64,000 bases of DNA from Paraburkholderia aspalathi. Its GTDB lineage: Bacteria; Pseudomonadota; Gammaproteobacteria; Burkholderiales; Burkholderiaceae. The notes below the pieces were generated by a model, which saw only the letters and a program-made list of their open reading frames with translations, was not told the origin of the DNA and did not search any database. This document shows, one piece after another, positions 16,654 through 25,537 of the stretch. The translations under genes were made by a program, and so were the position numbers. Position 1 is the first letter of the stretch. Every line of letters begins with the position of its first letter. The stretch is taken from assembly GCF_900116445.1 (NCBI RefSeq), contig NZ_FPBH01000012.1, positions 62,001 through 126,000 on the forward strand, written 5' to 3'.

Positions 16654-17535
16654 ATGTCGCTTCACGAAAACCACGCTGCACTCGCCACCGCGCAACCCAC
16701 GGCGCACTCGCAATGGCGCGCACGCCTCGAACTCGGCTTCGTCAAAGACGGCGAACGGACGACGCTCAAGCATCGGCTGCATGATGGTCCGTTACGCGTG
16801 CAACGGCCGTTCTATCCGGAAGGCCATGCGATCTGCCACGCAGTGATCGTGCATCCGCCGGGTGGGATCGCGGGCGGCGATCAACTCGATATCGACGTGG
16901 ATGTCGGCGACAGCGCGCACGCCGTCATCACCACGCCCGGCGCGACCAAGTGGTACAAGTCCAATGGCCGTGCGGCACGGCAGAATATTGCGGTGCGTGT
17001 CGGCCCCCAGGCAAAGCTCGACTGGCTGCCGCAGAACAATATCGTTTTCGATCAAGCCAACGCGATGCTGGATTTTTCGCTGACGCTTGGCGAAGGCGCT
17101 ACCGCGATTGGGTGGGACGCTACTCAGCTCGGGCGGCAAGCGGCTGGTGAGCGATGGTCAAACGGGCAGTTGCGAACCGTATCGCGGATCGTTGGCGCGA
17201 ATGGCGAGGCACTGTGGCTCGAGCGTGCGAGCCTCAGCGCGGAAGATTCATTGCGCGATGCCGCGCAAGGGCTTGCCGGGTTTCCTGCGTATGGGACGCT
17301 CTGGGCTGTCGGGGCGGCCTGCGATGACGCGCTCGCTGAAACGCTCACCGCTCAGTTGCCGTTTGACGATGCGTTGCGGGCGGCGGCTTCCTGTGTCACT
17401 GAAGGGGTTTTACTCGTGCGGGCGGTTTCGCGCTCAATGGAGACGCTGCAGCGTGCTTTGACTCAGTGCTGGCTTCAATTGCGGCCGGTCGTGCATGGCG
17501 TCGACGCTGTGCCACTTCGAATCTGGTCGACCTGA
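16654..17535 (+). CDS. ureD: Urease accessory protein UreD
   Basis: A 293-residue UreD (UreH) scaffold that, with UreF and UreG, delivers nickel to the urease apoenzyme. Conserved blocks are RARLELGFVKDGERTTLKHR, HDGPLRVQRPFYPEG and HPPGGIAGGDQLDIDV, then TTPGATKWYKS and LDWLPQNNIVFD. I take ATG 16654 as the start; an in-frame GTG at 16618 would add 12 residues without resemblance to the family. It is separated from ureA by an unrelated binding-protein gene. Confidence 0.94.
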   Translation: MSLHENHAALATAQPTAHSQWRARLELGFVKDGERTTLKHRLHDGPLRVQRPFYPEGHAICHAVIVHPPGGIAGGDQLDIDVDVGDSAHAVITTPGATKWYKSNGRAARQNIAVRVGPQAKLDWLPQNNIVFDQANAMLDFSLTLGEGATAIGWDATQLGRQAAGERWSNGQLRTVSRIVGANGEALWLERASLSAEDSLRDAAQGLAGFPAYGTLWAVGAACDDALAETLTAQLPFDDALRAAASCVTEGVLLVRAVSRSMETLQRALTQCWLQLRPVVHGVDAVPLRIWST

Positions 17536-17599
17536 TCCGCGCATCAGCAAAGGCGCCTCGCAGCGCGAGCGCGCCTTTCACCTTCGTAAGACGTCACAA

Positions 17600-17614
17600 G
17601 CACCAATCCGGCGC
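17600..17614. promoter_or_regulatory. Candidate NtrC-binding site upstream of the binding-protein gene
   Basis: GCACCAATCCGGCGC follows GCAC-N7-GTGC with one change and matches 12 of 15 positions of the site upstream of urtA. It is 66 nt upstream of the sigma54 -24 element at 17680. Confidence 0.5.
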
Positions 17615-17679
17615 ATCCGACCGCTCCAAGTCGGTGCGTCATCGTGTCTTTCGCCCCGCCAAGCCATGCTGCACCGCCA

Positions 17680-17695
17680 TGGCACACACCTTGCA
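17680..17695 (+). promoter_or_regulatory. Sigma54 promoter within the urease cluster
   Basis: TGGCACACACCTTGCA is a near-perfect sigma54 promoter, with GG and GC 10 nt apart, 68 nt upstream of the binding-protein gene at 17764. It could also feed ureABC downstream. Confidence 0.75.
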
Positions 17696-17763
17696 TCGAA
17701 AGCTCCCACGATGCTGCCACGTCCTGACGGCAGCCGACCACCCGCCACCACCGCTCGCACAAC

Positions 17764-18567
17764 ATGACCCGATCGACCCTTCGCCCTGCGCGTCGCGCCT
17801 GGCTCGCCGCACTGCTGCTCTCGCCCGTCCTCGCCATCAATGCGCCCGCCGCCCACGCGGATACGCTCGACAACATCACCAAAGCCGGCGTGCTGAAAGT
17901 CGCAGTTCCCGAAGACTATCCGCCGTTCGGCTCGGTCGGCGCGGATATGAAGCCGCAAGGCTATGACATCGATACCGCCGCGATGCTCGCGAAGTCAATG
18001 AACGTGAAGCTCGAACTCGTGCCGGTGAATAGCGCGAATCGCATTCCGTATCTGCAAACGGGTAAGGTCGATCTGGTGATTTCGTCGCTCGGCAAAACGC
18101 CTGAGCGCGACAAGGTCATCGACTTTTCGACGGCCTATGCGCCGTACTACCAAGGCGTGTTCGGTCCCGCCGACATCAAGGTCACCGGCCCCGCTGATCT
18201 CACCGGCAAGACGGTCGGCGCCACGCGCGGCGCGCTCGAAGAAATCGGCCTCACGCAAATGGCGCCAAACGCGACCATCAAACGCTTCGAAGATAACAAC
18301 GCGACCATCGCCGCGTTTCTCTCGGGCCAGGTGCAGTTGATCGCTGCCGGCAATATCGTCGCCGCCGCGATCAATGCGAAGAATCCGCCGCGCCGTCCGG
18401 AACCTAAGTTCGTTATAAAGGATTCACCATGTTTCGTCGGCATGAACAAGAATGAAAGCCGGCTGCAGGCGAAGGTCAACGCCGCCATCGCCCAAGCGAA
18501 GGCGGACGGCACGCTCAACACGATGTCGAAGAAGTGGTTCGGCGCGCCCTTGCCGACCAGTCTGTAA
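17764..18567 (+). CDS. Amino-acid-type ABC transporter substrate-binding protein (family 3), orphan
   Basis: A 267-residue family 3 periplasmic binding protein. The signal peptide runs to about AHA-DT (residue 32-33). The core has the family start GVLKVAVPEDYPPFGSVG, YDIDTAAMLAK, then LVISSLGKTPERDKVIDFS and GATRGALEEIG. Ligands of this family are mostly amino acids or related nitrogen compounds. No permease or ATPase genes for it are nearby. It splits ureD from ureA, has its own sigma54 promoter and NtrC-like site, and so probably brings in another nitrogen source under nitrogen limitation, using a transporter encoded elsewhere. The ligand is unknown. Confidence 0.88.
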   Translation: MTRSTLRPARRAWLAALLLSPVLAINAPAAHADTLDNITKAGVLKVAVPEDYPPFGSVGADMKPQGYDIDTAAMLAKSMNVKLELVPVNSANRIPYLQTGKVDLVISSLGKTPERDKVIDFSTAYAPYYQGVFGPADIKVTGPADLTGKTVGATRGALEEIGLTQMAPNATIKRFEDNNATIAAFLSGQVQLIAAGNIVAAAINAKNPPRRPEPKFVIKDSPCFVGMNKNESRLQAKVNAAIAQAKADGTLNTMSKKWFGAPLPTSL

Positions 18568-18739
18568 GCGGGTCGTTAATTCAGCTTGATATCTTTGTAA
18601 GCTGATCTGGCAGTAAGCTTGTCGCGGTTTGTTTCGCGTCGCATTTCGATGCGGCCGCGACGGCGCGCAAAGAAGTGCGACCCCGATCGCATCCAACGCC
18701 TGTCCTCGCTGGGACAGGCGTAACCCAACCTGATATCCG

Positions 18740-19042
18740 ATGAAGCTGACACCTCGCGAGAAGGACAAGCTGCTGATCTTCACCGCCGCGCTGCTCGCCG
18801 AACGGCGCCGTGCTCGCGGCCTCAAACTGAACTACCCCGAAGCGATCGCTTTCATCACCGCCGCGCTGATGGAAGCGGCCCGTGACGGCAAAACGGTCGC
18901 CGAGGTCATGCACTACGGCACCACGCTGCTGACGCGCGCCGACGTGATGGAAGGCGTGCCGGAAATGATCCCCGACATCCAGGTCGAAGCCACCTTTCCC
19001 GACGGCACCAAGCTCGTCACCGTTCATCACCCGATCCCCTAA
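18740..19042 (+). CDS. ureA: Urease gamma subunit UreA
   Basis: The 100-residue gamma subunit of urease, which hydrolyses urea to ammonia and carbamate. It begins MKLTPREKDKLLIFTAALLA and contains GLKLNYPEAIAFITAALMEA and MIPDIQVEATFPDGTKLVT, all characteristic. Length is exactly that of three-subunit bacterial ureases. It is 17 nt upstream of ureB. Confidence 0.98.
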   Translation: MKLTPREKDKLLIFTAALLAERRRARGLKLNYPEAIAFITAALMEAARDGKTVAEVMHYGTTLLTRADVMEGVPEMIPDIQVEATFPDGTKLVTVHHPIP

Positions 19043-19059
19043 TCACGCAAGGCAGCCCC

Positions 19060-19365
19060 ATGATTCCCGGCGAACTCCTCGTCGACGACGGCGAACACGA
19101 ACTCAACGCGGGCCGCGCCACCGTCACGGTGGTCGTGTCGAATACCGGCGACCGTCCGGTGCAGATCGGCTCGCACTACCACTTCTATGAAGTGAACGAG
19201 GCGCTCTCCTTCGATCGTGAAGCGGCGCGCGGCTTCCGTCTCAACATCGCGGCAGGCACCGCCGTGCGCTTCGAGCCCGGCCAGGAACGCACCGTCGAAC
19301 TGGTCGAACTGGCGGGCGACCGCGTCGTCTACGGCTTCAACGGCAAGGTGATGGGCAAGCTCTGA
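19060..19365 (+). CDS. ureB: Urease beta subunit UreB
   Basis: The 101-residue beta subunit. Diagnostic sequences are MIPGELLVDDGEHELNAGR, RPVQIGSHYHFYEVNEAL and FEPGQERTVELVELAG. It assembles with UreA and UreC in the usual trimer of heterotrimers. It is 55 nt upstream of ureC. Confidence 0.98.
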   Translation: MIPGELLVDDGEHELNAGRATVTVVVSNTGDRPVQIGSHYHFYEVNEALSFDREAARGFRLNIAAGTAVRFEPGQERTVELVELAGDRVVYGFNGKVMGKL

Positions 19366-19420
19366 TGCGCGACCCGCGCACGCTTGCTTTGACCACCCTG
19401 CTCATTTCCGGACCCACACC

Positions 19421-21127
19421 ATGACATTACGCATCGGCCGCCGCGCATACGCGGAAATGTTCGGCCCCACCACCGGCGACCGCGTGCGCCTCGCCGACAC
19501 CGAGTTGCTGATCGAAGTCGAACGCGACTTCACGACTTACGGCGAAGAAGTGAAATTCGGCGGCGGCAAAGTGATTCGCGACGGCATGGGCCAGTCGCAA
19601 CGCGTGCATGCCGACGTAGTCGATACTGTCGTGACGAATGCTGTGATTCTCGATCACTGGGGCATCGTCAAGGCCGACATTGGTATCAAGAACGGCCGCA
19701 TTGCCGCGATCGGCAAAGCGGGCAATCCCGACATTCAACCGAACGTGACGATCGCGATCGGCGCGTCTACTGAAGTGATCGCGGGTGAAGGCCTGATCGT
19801 GACGGCGGGTGGCATCGATACGCACATCCACTTCATTAGCCCGCAGCAAATCGAAGAAGCACTCGCGAGCGGTGTAACGACAATGCTCGGCGGCGGCACG
19901 GGTCCGGCAACGGGCACGAACGCGACGACGTGCACGCCGGGTCCGTGGCATCTCGAACGCATGCTGCAAGCGGCCGATGGTTACCCGATGAATCTCGGCT
20001 TTCTCGGCAAGGGCAATGTGAGTCAGCCGCAGCCTGCTTTGGAGCAGATCGCTGCGGGCGCGATCGGTTTGAAGCTGCACGAAGACTGGGGCACGACGCC
20101 TGCTGCGATCGACAACTGTCTTTCCGTCGCCGACGATACCGACACGCAGGTCGCAATCCACACGGATACGCTGAACGAAGCGGGTTTTGTGGAAGCGACC
20201 GTGGCCGCGTTCAAGGGCCGCACGATCCACACGTATCACACAGAAGGCGCAGGCGGCGGCCACGCACCGGACATCATCAAGGTGTGCGGCGAAGCGAATG
20301 TGCTGCCCTCCTCCACCAATCCGACGCGCCCGTACACCGTCAACACGCTCGAAGAGCATCTCGACATGCTGATGGTGTGCCACCACCTGGACCCGTCGAT
20401 CGCGGAAGATATCGCGTTTGCCGAGTCGCGCATTCGTCGCGAAACCATTGCTGCCGAAGACATCCTGCATGACCTCGGCGCGTTGTCGATGCTGTCGTCG
20501 GATTCGCAGGCGATGGGGCGCGTGGGCGAAGTGATCATCCGCACGTGGCAGACCGCGCACAAGATGAAAGTGCAACGCGGCGCGCTGCCTGAAGATAACG
20601 CGCGGCACGACAATTTCCGTGCGAAGCGTTATGTCGCCAAGTACACGATCAACCCGGCCATCACGCATGGCATCTCGCATGAAGTCGGCTCGATCGAGCC
20701 GGGCAAGTGGGCCGATCTGGTGTTCTGGGAGCCGGCGTTTTTCGGCATCAAGCCGTCGCTGATTCTGAAGGGCGGCATGATCGCGATGGCGCAGATGGGC
20801 GACCCGAACGCGTCGATCCCGACGCCGCAGCCGGTCCACTATCGCGAGATGTTCGCGACGCGTGGTGGTGCGCTGGGACGTACTTCACTGACCTTCGTTT
20901 CGCAGTTGGCTGCGGATGCGGGTGTCGGCGAACGTTATGGTCTGAACAAGCGTATCGTTGCTGTGAAGAACTGCCGCAAGATTACGAAGGCGGACATGAT
21001 TCACAACGCGTGGCGTCCGGCGATCAGCGTCGATCCTGAGACGTATCAGGTTATCGCTGATGGTCAGTTGCTGACCTGCGAACCGGCCACCGTGCTGCCG
21101 ATGGCGCAGCGTTACTTCCTGTTCTAA
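19421..21127 (+). CDS. ureC: Urease alpha (catalytic) subunit UreC
   Basis: The 568-residue catalytic subunit. All active-site residues are in place by alignment with known ureases: nickel ligands His135 and His137 (GIDTHIHF), carbamylated Lys218 (GLKLHEDWG), His247 (AIHTDTLNE), His273 (TYHTEGAGGGH) and Asp361 (SSDSQAMGR), plus the flap Cys320-His321 (MVCHHLDPSI). No sign of damage. Long antisense frames over this gene are products of GC-rich codon use. Confidence 0.99.
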   Translation: MTLRIGRRAYAEMFGPTTGDRVRLADTELLIEVERDFTTYGEEVKFGGGKVIRDGMGQSQRVHADVVDTVVTNAVILDHWGIVKADIGIKNGRIAAIGKAGNPDIQPNVTIAIGASTEVIAGEGLIVTAGGIDTHIHFISPQQIEEALASGVTTMLGGGTGPATGTNATTCTPGPWHLERMLQAADGYPMNLGFLGKGNVSQPQPALEQIAAGAIGLKLHEDWGTTPAAIDNCLSVADDTDTQVAIHTDTLNEAGFVEATVAAFKGRTIHTYHTEGAGGGHAPDIIKVCGEANVLPSSTNPTRPYTVNTLEEHLDMLMVCHHLDPSIAEDIAFAESRIRRETIAAEDILHDLGALSMLSSDSQAMGRVGEVIIRTWQTAHKMKVQRGALPEDNARHDNFRAKRYVAKYTINPAITHGISHEVGSIEPGKWADLVFWEPAFFGIKPSLILKGGMIAMAQMGDPNASIPTPQPVHYREMFATRGGALGRTSLTFVSQLAADAGVGERYGLNKRIVAVKNCRKITKADMIHNAWRPAISVDPETYQVIADGQLLTCEPATVLPMAQRYFLF

Positions 21128-21130
21128 ACC

Positions 21131-21811
21131 ATGCGCACTCTCGACAAACTGATTGCGCCGCATTTGAAGCTCGCACCTGTTCTGGTGAAGCGCGCGCCGA
21201 CTTTGACGCTTGCTTTTGATGACCGCCGGAAGAGTCGTCTCGCGGCAACGCTGGATAACGGTGAGGAGGTCGCGCTGCTGTTGCCGCGCGGCACGGTGCT
21301 GCGCGACGGCGATGTTCTGGTCGCTGATGATGGTGGTTTGGTGCGCGTAGTCGCTGCTCCCGAAGCCGTGTTGGTTGTCCGCGCGAAAGATGCGCTGACT
21401 CTGACGCGCGCCGCTTATCACCTCGGCAATCGTCATACACCGGTCGAAGTCGGTGCGGATTATCTGAAGCTTGAATATGATCCGGTGCTGGCCGATATGC
21501 TGAAGCGCATCGGCGCAAGCGTGGATCAGGTGTCGATGCCGTTCCAGCCGGAATCTGGCGCGTACGGCGGTGGTCACAAGCATGGTCACGATGAGACCTT
21601 TGCTGAAGACTATGCGTTAGCTCAGCAGGTGTTCGGCGAGCATCATGGGCATGAGCATGGACATGATCACTCGGATCATGATCATGGCCTCAGCCATGCG
21701 CACGGTCACTCGCATGACCACGGCCACGACCATTCGCACGATCCCAAAGACGACGATCACGTCCACGACGAATCGTGCGGCCACGGGCATCATCACCATG
21801 CGCATCGCTGA
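21131..21811 (+). CDS. ureE: Urease nickel metallochaperone UreE with long His-rich tail
   Basis: A 226-residue UreE. Residues 1-150 are the UreE fold (TLTLAFDDRRKSRLAATLDN; YHLGNRHTPVEVGADYLKLEYDP; dimer-interface nickel site GNRHTP). The last 75 residues or so carry about two dozen His, mostly as (D/S/G)H pairs, ending in GHGHHHHAHR. The tail is typical of nickel-storing UreE but long. The coding sequence overlaps ureF by 14 nt. Confidence 0.96.
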   Translation: MRTLDKLIAPHLKLAPVLVKRAPTLTLAFDDRRKSRLAATLDNGEEVALLLPRGTVLRDGDVLVADDGGLVRVVAAPEAVLVVRAKDALTLTRAAYHLGNRHTPVEVGADYLKLEYDPVLADMLKRIGASVDQVSMPFQPESGAYGGGHKHGHDETFAEDYALAQQVFGEHHGHEHGHDHSDHDHGLSHAHGHSHDHGHDHSHDPKDDDHVHDESCGHGHHHHAHR

Positions 21812-22478
21812 ACTCACAGCGCTGCTGCATCTCGCGTCGCCGGCATTACCGATCGGCGCGTTCAGCTACTCGCAGGGTCTCGAAGCCGCGATCGAAGCGC
21901 AACTCATCACCGATGCGGATTCCGCACGCGACTGGATCGCAAGCGGCTTAACCGACGTGCTCGCGCGTGGCGAACTGCCGTTTCTCGCACATCAAATGGA
22001 ACGCTGGCGCGCGCACGACGCAGATGGCTTGCGCGAAGCAAACAGCGAATTCCTGGCAAGCCGCGAGTCCGCAGAACTCAGACGCGAAACGGAACAGATG
22101 GGCTGGTCGCTGCGACAATTGTGCGTGTCGCTCGAATGGGGCGGCGCAGACCGACGTATGACGCTGGCATCGCTCAAGCCCTTAGCTCAGCCCACGGCCT
22201 TCGCCTTCGCCGCGTTCGCCCACGACGCAGCGCCTGACGCCGCTCTTGCCGCCTACGCATTCAGCTGGGTAGAAAACCAGGCCGCTGCCGCATTGAAGGC
22301 GGTGCCGCTCGGTCAACTCGCGGGTCAACGCATCATCGTCGCATTACGCGAGCCGATCGACGCCGCCGTCACACGAGCCTTGGCCACTTCACCCGACAAC
22401 ATCAACACCTTCGCGCCGCAATTGGGCATTCTGTCGGCGCGTCACGAGTCGCAGTATTCGCGGCTCTTTCGCTCTTAA
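21798..22478 (+). CDS. ureF: Urease accessory protein UreF
   Basis: A 226-residue UreF, a helical protein that joins UreD and UreG in urease activation. It begins MRIAELTALLHLASPALPIG and has FSYSQGLEAAI and the C-terminal QLGILSARHESQYSRLFRS. The start at ATG 21798 overlaps the end of ureE by 14 nt; a longer open frame from 21645 is only the shadow of the ureE His-rich tail. Confidence 0.96.
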   Translation: MRIAELTALLHLASPALPIGAFSYSQGLEAAIEAQLITDADSARDWIASGLTDVLARGELPFLAHQMERWRAHDADGLREANSEFLASRESAELRRETEQMGWSLRQLCVSLEWGGADRRMTLASLKPLAQPTAFAFAAFAHDAAPDAALAAYAFSWVENQAAAALKAVPLGQLAGQRIIVALREPIDAAVTRALATSPDNINTFAPQLGILSARHESQYSRLFRS

Positions 22479-22489
22479 AAAGATCCATC

Positions 22490-23143
22490 ATGAACGCACC
22501 TCATCACCCCGCTCACTCGTCTGTCCGCACGAAGAAACTGCCGCCGCTGCGCGTGGGCGTCGGCGGCCCCGTCGGCTCGGGCAAGACCACGCTGCTCGAA
22601 ATGCTCTGCAAGGCGATGCGCGAACAGTACGACCTCGTCGCGATCACCAACGACATCTATACGAAAGAAGATCAGCGTCTGTTGACCGTAGCGGGCGCGT
22701 TGCCGGCCGAACGGATCATGGGCGTGGAAACGGGTGGCTGTCCGCACACGGCGATTCGCGAAGACGCGTCGATCAACCTCGAAGCCGTCGATCGCATGTT
22801 GACGCGCTTTCCCGATGCGGACATCGTGTTCATCGAATCGGGCGGTGACAACCTCGCGGCAACCTTCAGCCCGGAACTGTCGGACCTGACGATCTACGTG
22901 ATCGACGTAGCTGGCGGCGAAAAGATTCCGCGCAAAGGTGGCCCAGGCATTACGAAGTCGGATCTGCTGGTGATCAACAAGACCGATCTCGCACCGATGG
23001 TCGGCGCAAACCTGGAGGTAATGGCTTCAGACGCGAAGAAGATGCGCGGCGAGCGTCCCTTCGTGATGTGCAATCTGAAGGCGCTCGACGGATTGGATGT
23101 GGTGGTGAAATTTATCGAGAAGAAGGGGCTGTTGAAGGTCTAA
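22490..23143 (+). CDS. ureG: Urease accessory GTPase UreG
   Basis: A 217-residue SIMIBI GTPase that powers nickel insertion. It has a P-loop GVGGPVGSGKTTLLEML, the metal-binding CPH motif (GVETGGCPHTAIREDAS), the switch DADIVFIESGGDNLAATFS and NKTDLAPMVG for base recognition. It is the last gene of the urease cluster and faces waaA across a short convergent gap. Confidence 0.98.
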   Translation: MNAPHHPAHSSVRTKKLPPLRVGVGGPVGSGKTTLLEMLCKAMREQYDLVAITNDIYTKEDQRLLTVAGALPAERIMGVETGGCPHTAIREDASINLEAVDRMLTRFPDADIVFIESGGDNLAATFSPELSDLTIYVIDVAGGEKIPRKGGPGITKSDLLVINKTDLAPMVGANLEVMASDAKKMRGERPFVMCNLKALDGLDVVVKFIEKKGLLKV

Positions 23144-23176
23144 ACCCGAGAGGCGCGCTTCAAAGCTTTGAAGTCA

Positions 23177-23192
23177 GGGCGCTTCAGCGCCC
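23177..23192. terminator. Possible bidirectional hairpin between ureG and waaA
   Basis: GGGCGC (23177-23182) and GCGCCC (23187-23192) form a perfect stem with a TTCA loop. A 16-bp palindrome lies just before it (23158-23173). It sits between convergent genes but has no clear T-tract on either side. Confidence 0.4.
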
Positions 23193-23198
23193 ATTCCC

Positions 23199-24515
23199 TC
23201 ACTCCGGCAACACCGCCATCAACACATCAACAGTCCGCGCCGTCGCGCCACGATGGCGCGCGGCAAACGCCGAAGCCGCGCCGCCCATCGCGAGCCGCCT
23301 CGCCTTATCGCCGAAGAGCTCACGCAGCGCTCGCGCCAGATCAGCCGGATCCTGCACCTGCACCGCCGCACCCGCCGCAACCGCATCCGCCGTCGCTTGA
23401 GTGAAGTTGAATACATGCGGCCCGATCAGCACCGGCACCCCAACCGCGCATGCCTCAATCAGATTCTGCCCGCCCAACGGCAGCAAACTCCCACCGATAA
23501 ACGCCAGATCCGAAGCCGCATAGTAAGCGCCCAACTCGCCCATCGAATCGCCAAGCAGCACGTTGACGTTAGAAGGCAAAGCAGGCACACCACCGCCTAC
23601 AGCTGAAGCAGCACCCGACGCCACCGTCGCAGCAGGCGCCCAAGTCGAACGCCGCTCAAGACGCAAACCGGCCTTCTCGACCAGCCCCGCCACTTCATTA
23701 AACCGTTGCGGATGCCGCGGCACCAGGATCAACAGCGCATCCTCGATACCCAGCGCCGCGAACGCCTGCAGCACCAGTTCCTCTTCGCCTTCACGCGTAC
23801 TCGCCGCGACCCACACCGGCCGCGTGCCGATCGCCGCACGCCACGCATGGCCACGCGCCGCCAGTTCCGGCGGCGTGCTCATATCGAACTTCAGATTGCC
23901 AAGCACCGCGACATTACGTGCACCAAGTGCAGTAAGCCGCTCCGCATCCGAAGGACTCTGCGCCAGCACACGCGCAAACCCACCGAACACGCCTTTGGTC
24001 GCATGACCGAACTTGGCCGCACGCTTATACGAGCGTGCCGACATCCGCGCATTGGTGAGCACCAACGGCACATCCGCGCGACGACATTCGTCGATCAGCG
24101 TGGGCCACACCTCAGTTTCCATCACCAAACCAAGCGACGGCCGCCACGCCCGCAAAAACCGCCGCACCGCATGCGGCATGTCGTACGGCAGATAACTGCG
24201 CAACACACGGTCGCCGAAAATCTGCTCACCGGTGGCACGGCCACTCGGCGTCATATGCGTCAAAAGAATTCGCGCGTCGGGACGCGCCTTCATCAACGCA
24301 TCGATCAACGGTTGCGCGGCACGCGTCTCGCCCACCGACACCGCATGCACCCAGATCAACGGCGCATTGTCTTCCGGCAACCGGCCGCGCGAGTAACCGA
24401 ACCGCTCGGCGATATGCTCACGATAGCCACGCTCCTTGCGCGAACGGATCAGCAAGCGCAGCACGGCGAGCGGCGCGACGATCCACCAGAGCGCGTTATA
24501 AATCGCCCTCAGCAT
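23199..24515 (-). CDS. waaA: 3-deoxy-D-manno-octulosonic acid (Kdo) transferase WaaA
   Basis: The 438-residue membrane-anchored GT30 transferase that adds Kdo to lipid A precursor. An N-terminal membrane anchor (YNALWWIVAPLAVLRLLI) is followed by HAVSVGETRAAQPLIDAL, DARILLTHMTPSGRATGEQ and the C-terminal donor-binding GGSLLPLGGQNLIEACAVG. Length is near the usual 420-430. It is the last gene of the minus-strand set waaC, Kdo hydroxylase, waaA. Confidence 0.95.
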   Translation of the reverse strand: MLRAIYNALWWIVAPLAVLRLLIRSRKERGYREHIAERFGYSRGRLPEDNAPLIWVHAVSVGETRAAQPLIDALMKARPDARILLTHMTPSGRATGEQIFGDRVLRSYLPYDMPHAVRRFLRAWRPSLGLVMETEVWPTLIDECRRADVPLVLTNARMSARSYKRAAKFGHATKGVFGGFARVLAQSPSDAERLTALGARNVAVLGNLKFDMSTPPELAARGHAWRAAIGTRPVWVAASTREGEEELVLQAFAALGIEDALLILVPRHPQRFNEVAGLVEKAGLRLERRSTWAPAATVASGAASAVGGGVPALPSNVNVLLGDSMGELGAYYAASDLAFIGGSLLPLGGQNLIEACAVGVPVLIGPHVFNFTQATADAVAAGAAVQVQDPADLARALRELFGDKARRLAMGGAASAFAARHRGATARTVDVLMAVLPE

Positions 24516-24591
24516 CGGGACTCCGCACGCTCGAGCGCGAACCCGAAAGCAAGCGCGCGTTTCACCGCGCGATCGAAACAGACAGCGGCGC

Positions 24592-25476
24592 TCAAACGAG
24601 AGCCCTGCCCTTCAGGCGCTCGAGAATGCCGAGCGGCGCGCAGTCCGGCTGCGCCATCGCCTTGACCGGCAGGAAGAAGGTCTGCTCCAGCATGAACTGG
24701 CCGGACATCACCGCATGCGAAGTCTGGTCGGAGAAACACACCCAGACGCTACCCGGCGGAAACGGCATGGTCTCCTGCGGGCTCGACTTCTGATACTCGA
24801 GATCGGCCTTCATGCCGTCGTGCAGATTCAGCATCAAATGGTCGTATTCGCTGCGCGGCGATTTGGTCACATGCAGCAGGTTCAGCAGCCACGCCGAACC
24901 CGGCATCTGCGGTTTGATGCGCGGCAGGAAGCGCTTAGCCATATCCTCGAACGGTTCGCCGACTCGCCACACGCGCGGCGCGCCATGCGGATTCACGTTG
25001 GTGAACACGCGCAGAATGCGCTCGCCGTAATTCGGCCGCGACGGAAAGGCATCGACATGCAGACGGCTATCGTCCTTACGCCAGGACGTCTCGCGCCCTT
25101 CCACCTGATGCAGCCGCAGGCTGGTCGGCGCGACGCGCAATTTACTGTTGTATTCGGGAAAGAGTCCATCGACCAGCGTGCGCGCATTGGCCTGATAACG
25201 CGCGATCAACGCGCGCACTGCCGATTGCGTGACCGCATCACCGGCCACCCCATGCAGCGCGCCGCCATTCGGCTCAAGACTGATGTTCTTGCGATTCGGA
25301 TCGGCCAATGCAGGATCGAGCAAGGCCTGTTCGCCGCCTTCGATGGCAAAGCGCAGATTCGGGAAATACAGCACCTTGCCGAGTTCGACGCCGGCCAGCA
25401 GCGTCTCGCGCGGCACGGACAGATTGCGTCCGTGCCAGTCGGCGTTCGCTACTTCGATGATCTGGGTTTCGTTCAT
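24592..25476 (-). CDS. Kdo 3-hydroxylase family Fe(II)/2-oxoglutarate dioxygenase (KdoO-like)
   Basis: A 294-residue protein of the Kdo hydroxylase family, which in Burkholderia and Yersinia converts Kdo of LPS into Ko by Fe(II)/2-oxoglutarate/O2 chemistry. The metal motif is H140-V-D142 (SRLHVDAFPSRPNYGERILR) and the distal ligand is probably His254 (FSDQTSHAVMSGQF). No signal peptide. The start at 25476 has AAGGG upstream; a longer frame from 25515 lacks support. It sits between waaC and waaA with gaps of 61 and 76 nt. The neighbours support a role in inner-core modification. Confidence 0.85.
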   Translation of the reverse strand: MNETQIIEVANADWHGRNLSVPRETLLAGVELGKVLYFPNLRFAIEGGEQALLDPALADPNRKNISLEPNGGALHGVAGDAVTQSAVRALIARYQANARTLVDGLFPEYNSKLRVAPTSLRLHQVEGRETSWRKDDSRLHVDAFPSRPNYGERILRVFTNVNPHGAPRVWRVGEPFEDMAKRFLPRIKPQMPGSAWLLNLLHVTKSPRSEYDHLMLNLHDGMKADLEYQKSSPQETMPFPPGSVWVCFSDQTSHAVMSGQFMLEQTFFLPVKAMAQPDCAPLGILERLKGRALV

Positions 25477-25537
25477 GGTCGCCCTTAAAAACGGATGGAG
25501 CGTAAGGCGAAGCACACCGCATTACAGCGTTACGACA

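Noticed and set aside
18607..18622. Sigma54-like TGGCAGTAAGCTTGTC upstream of ureA
   Set aside because: The essential GC of the -12 element is GT; the good promoter is at 17680.
19427..20839. 470-codon open frame on the minus strand over ureC
   Set aside because: Antisense shadow of the strongly biased ureC codons; the composition (Arg, His, Asp rich) is not protein-like and ureC is certain.
21645..21797. N-terminal extension of ureF
   Set aside because: The extra 51 codons are the alternate-frame reading of the UreE His-rich tail; UreF proteins start at the equivalent of 21798.
23158..23173. CTTCAAAGCTTTGAAG as an operator
   Set aside because: A perfect palindrome, but it lies between the 3' ends of two convergent genes, where no promoter is expected.
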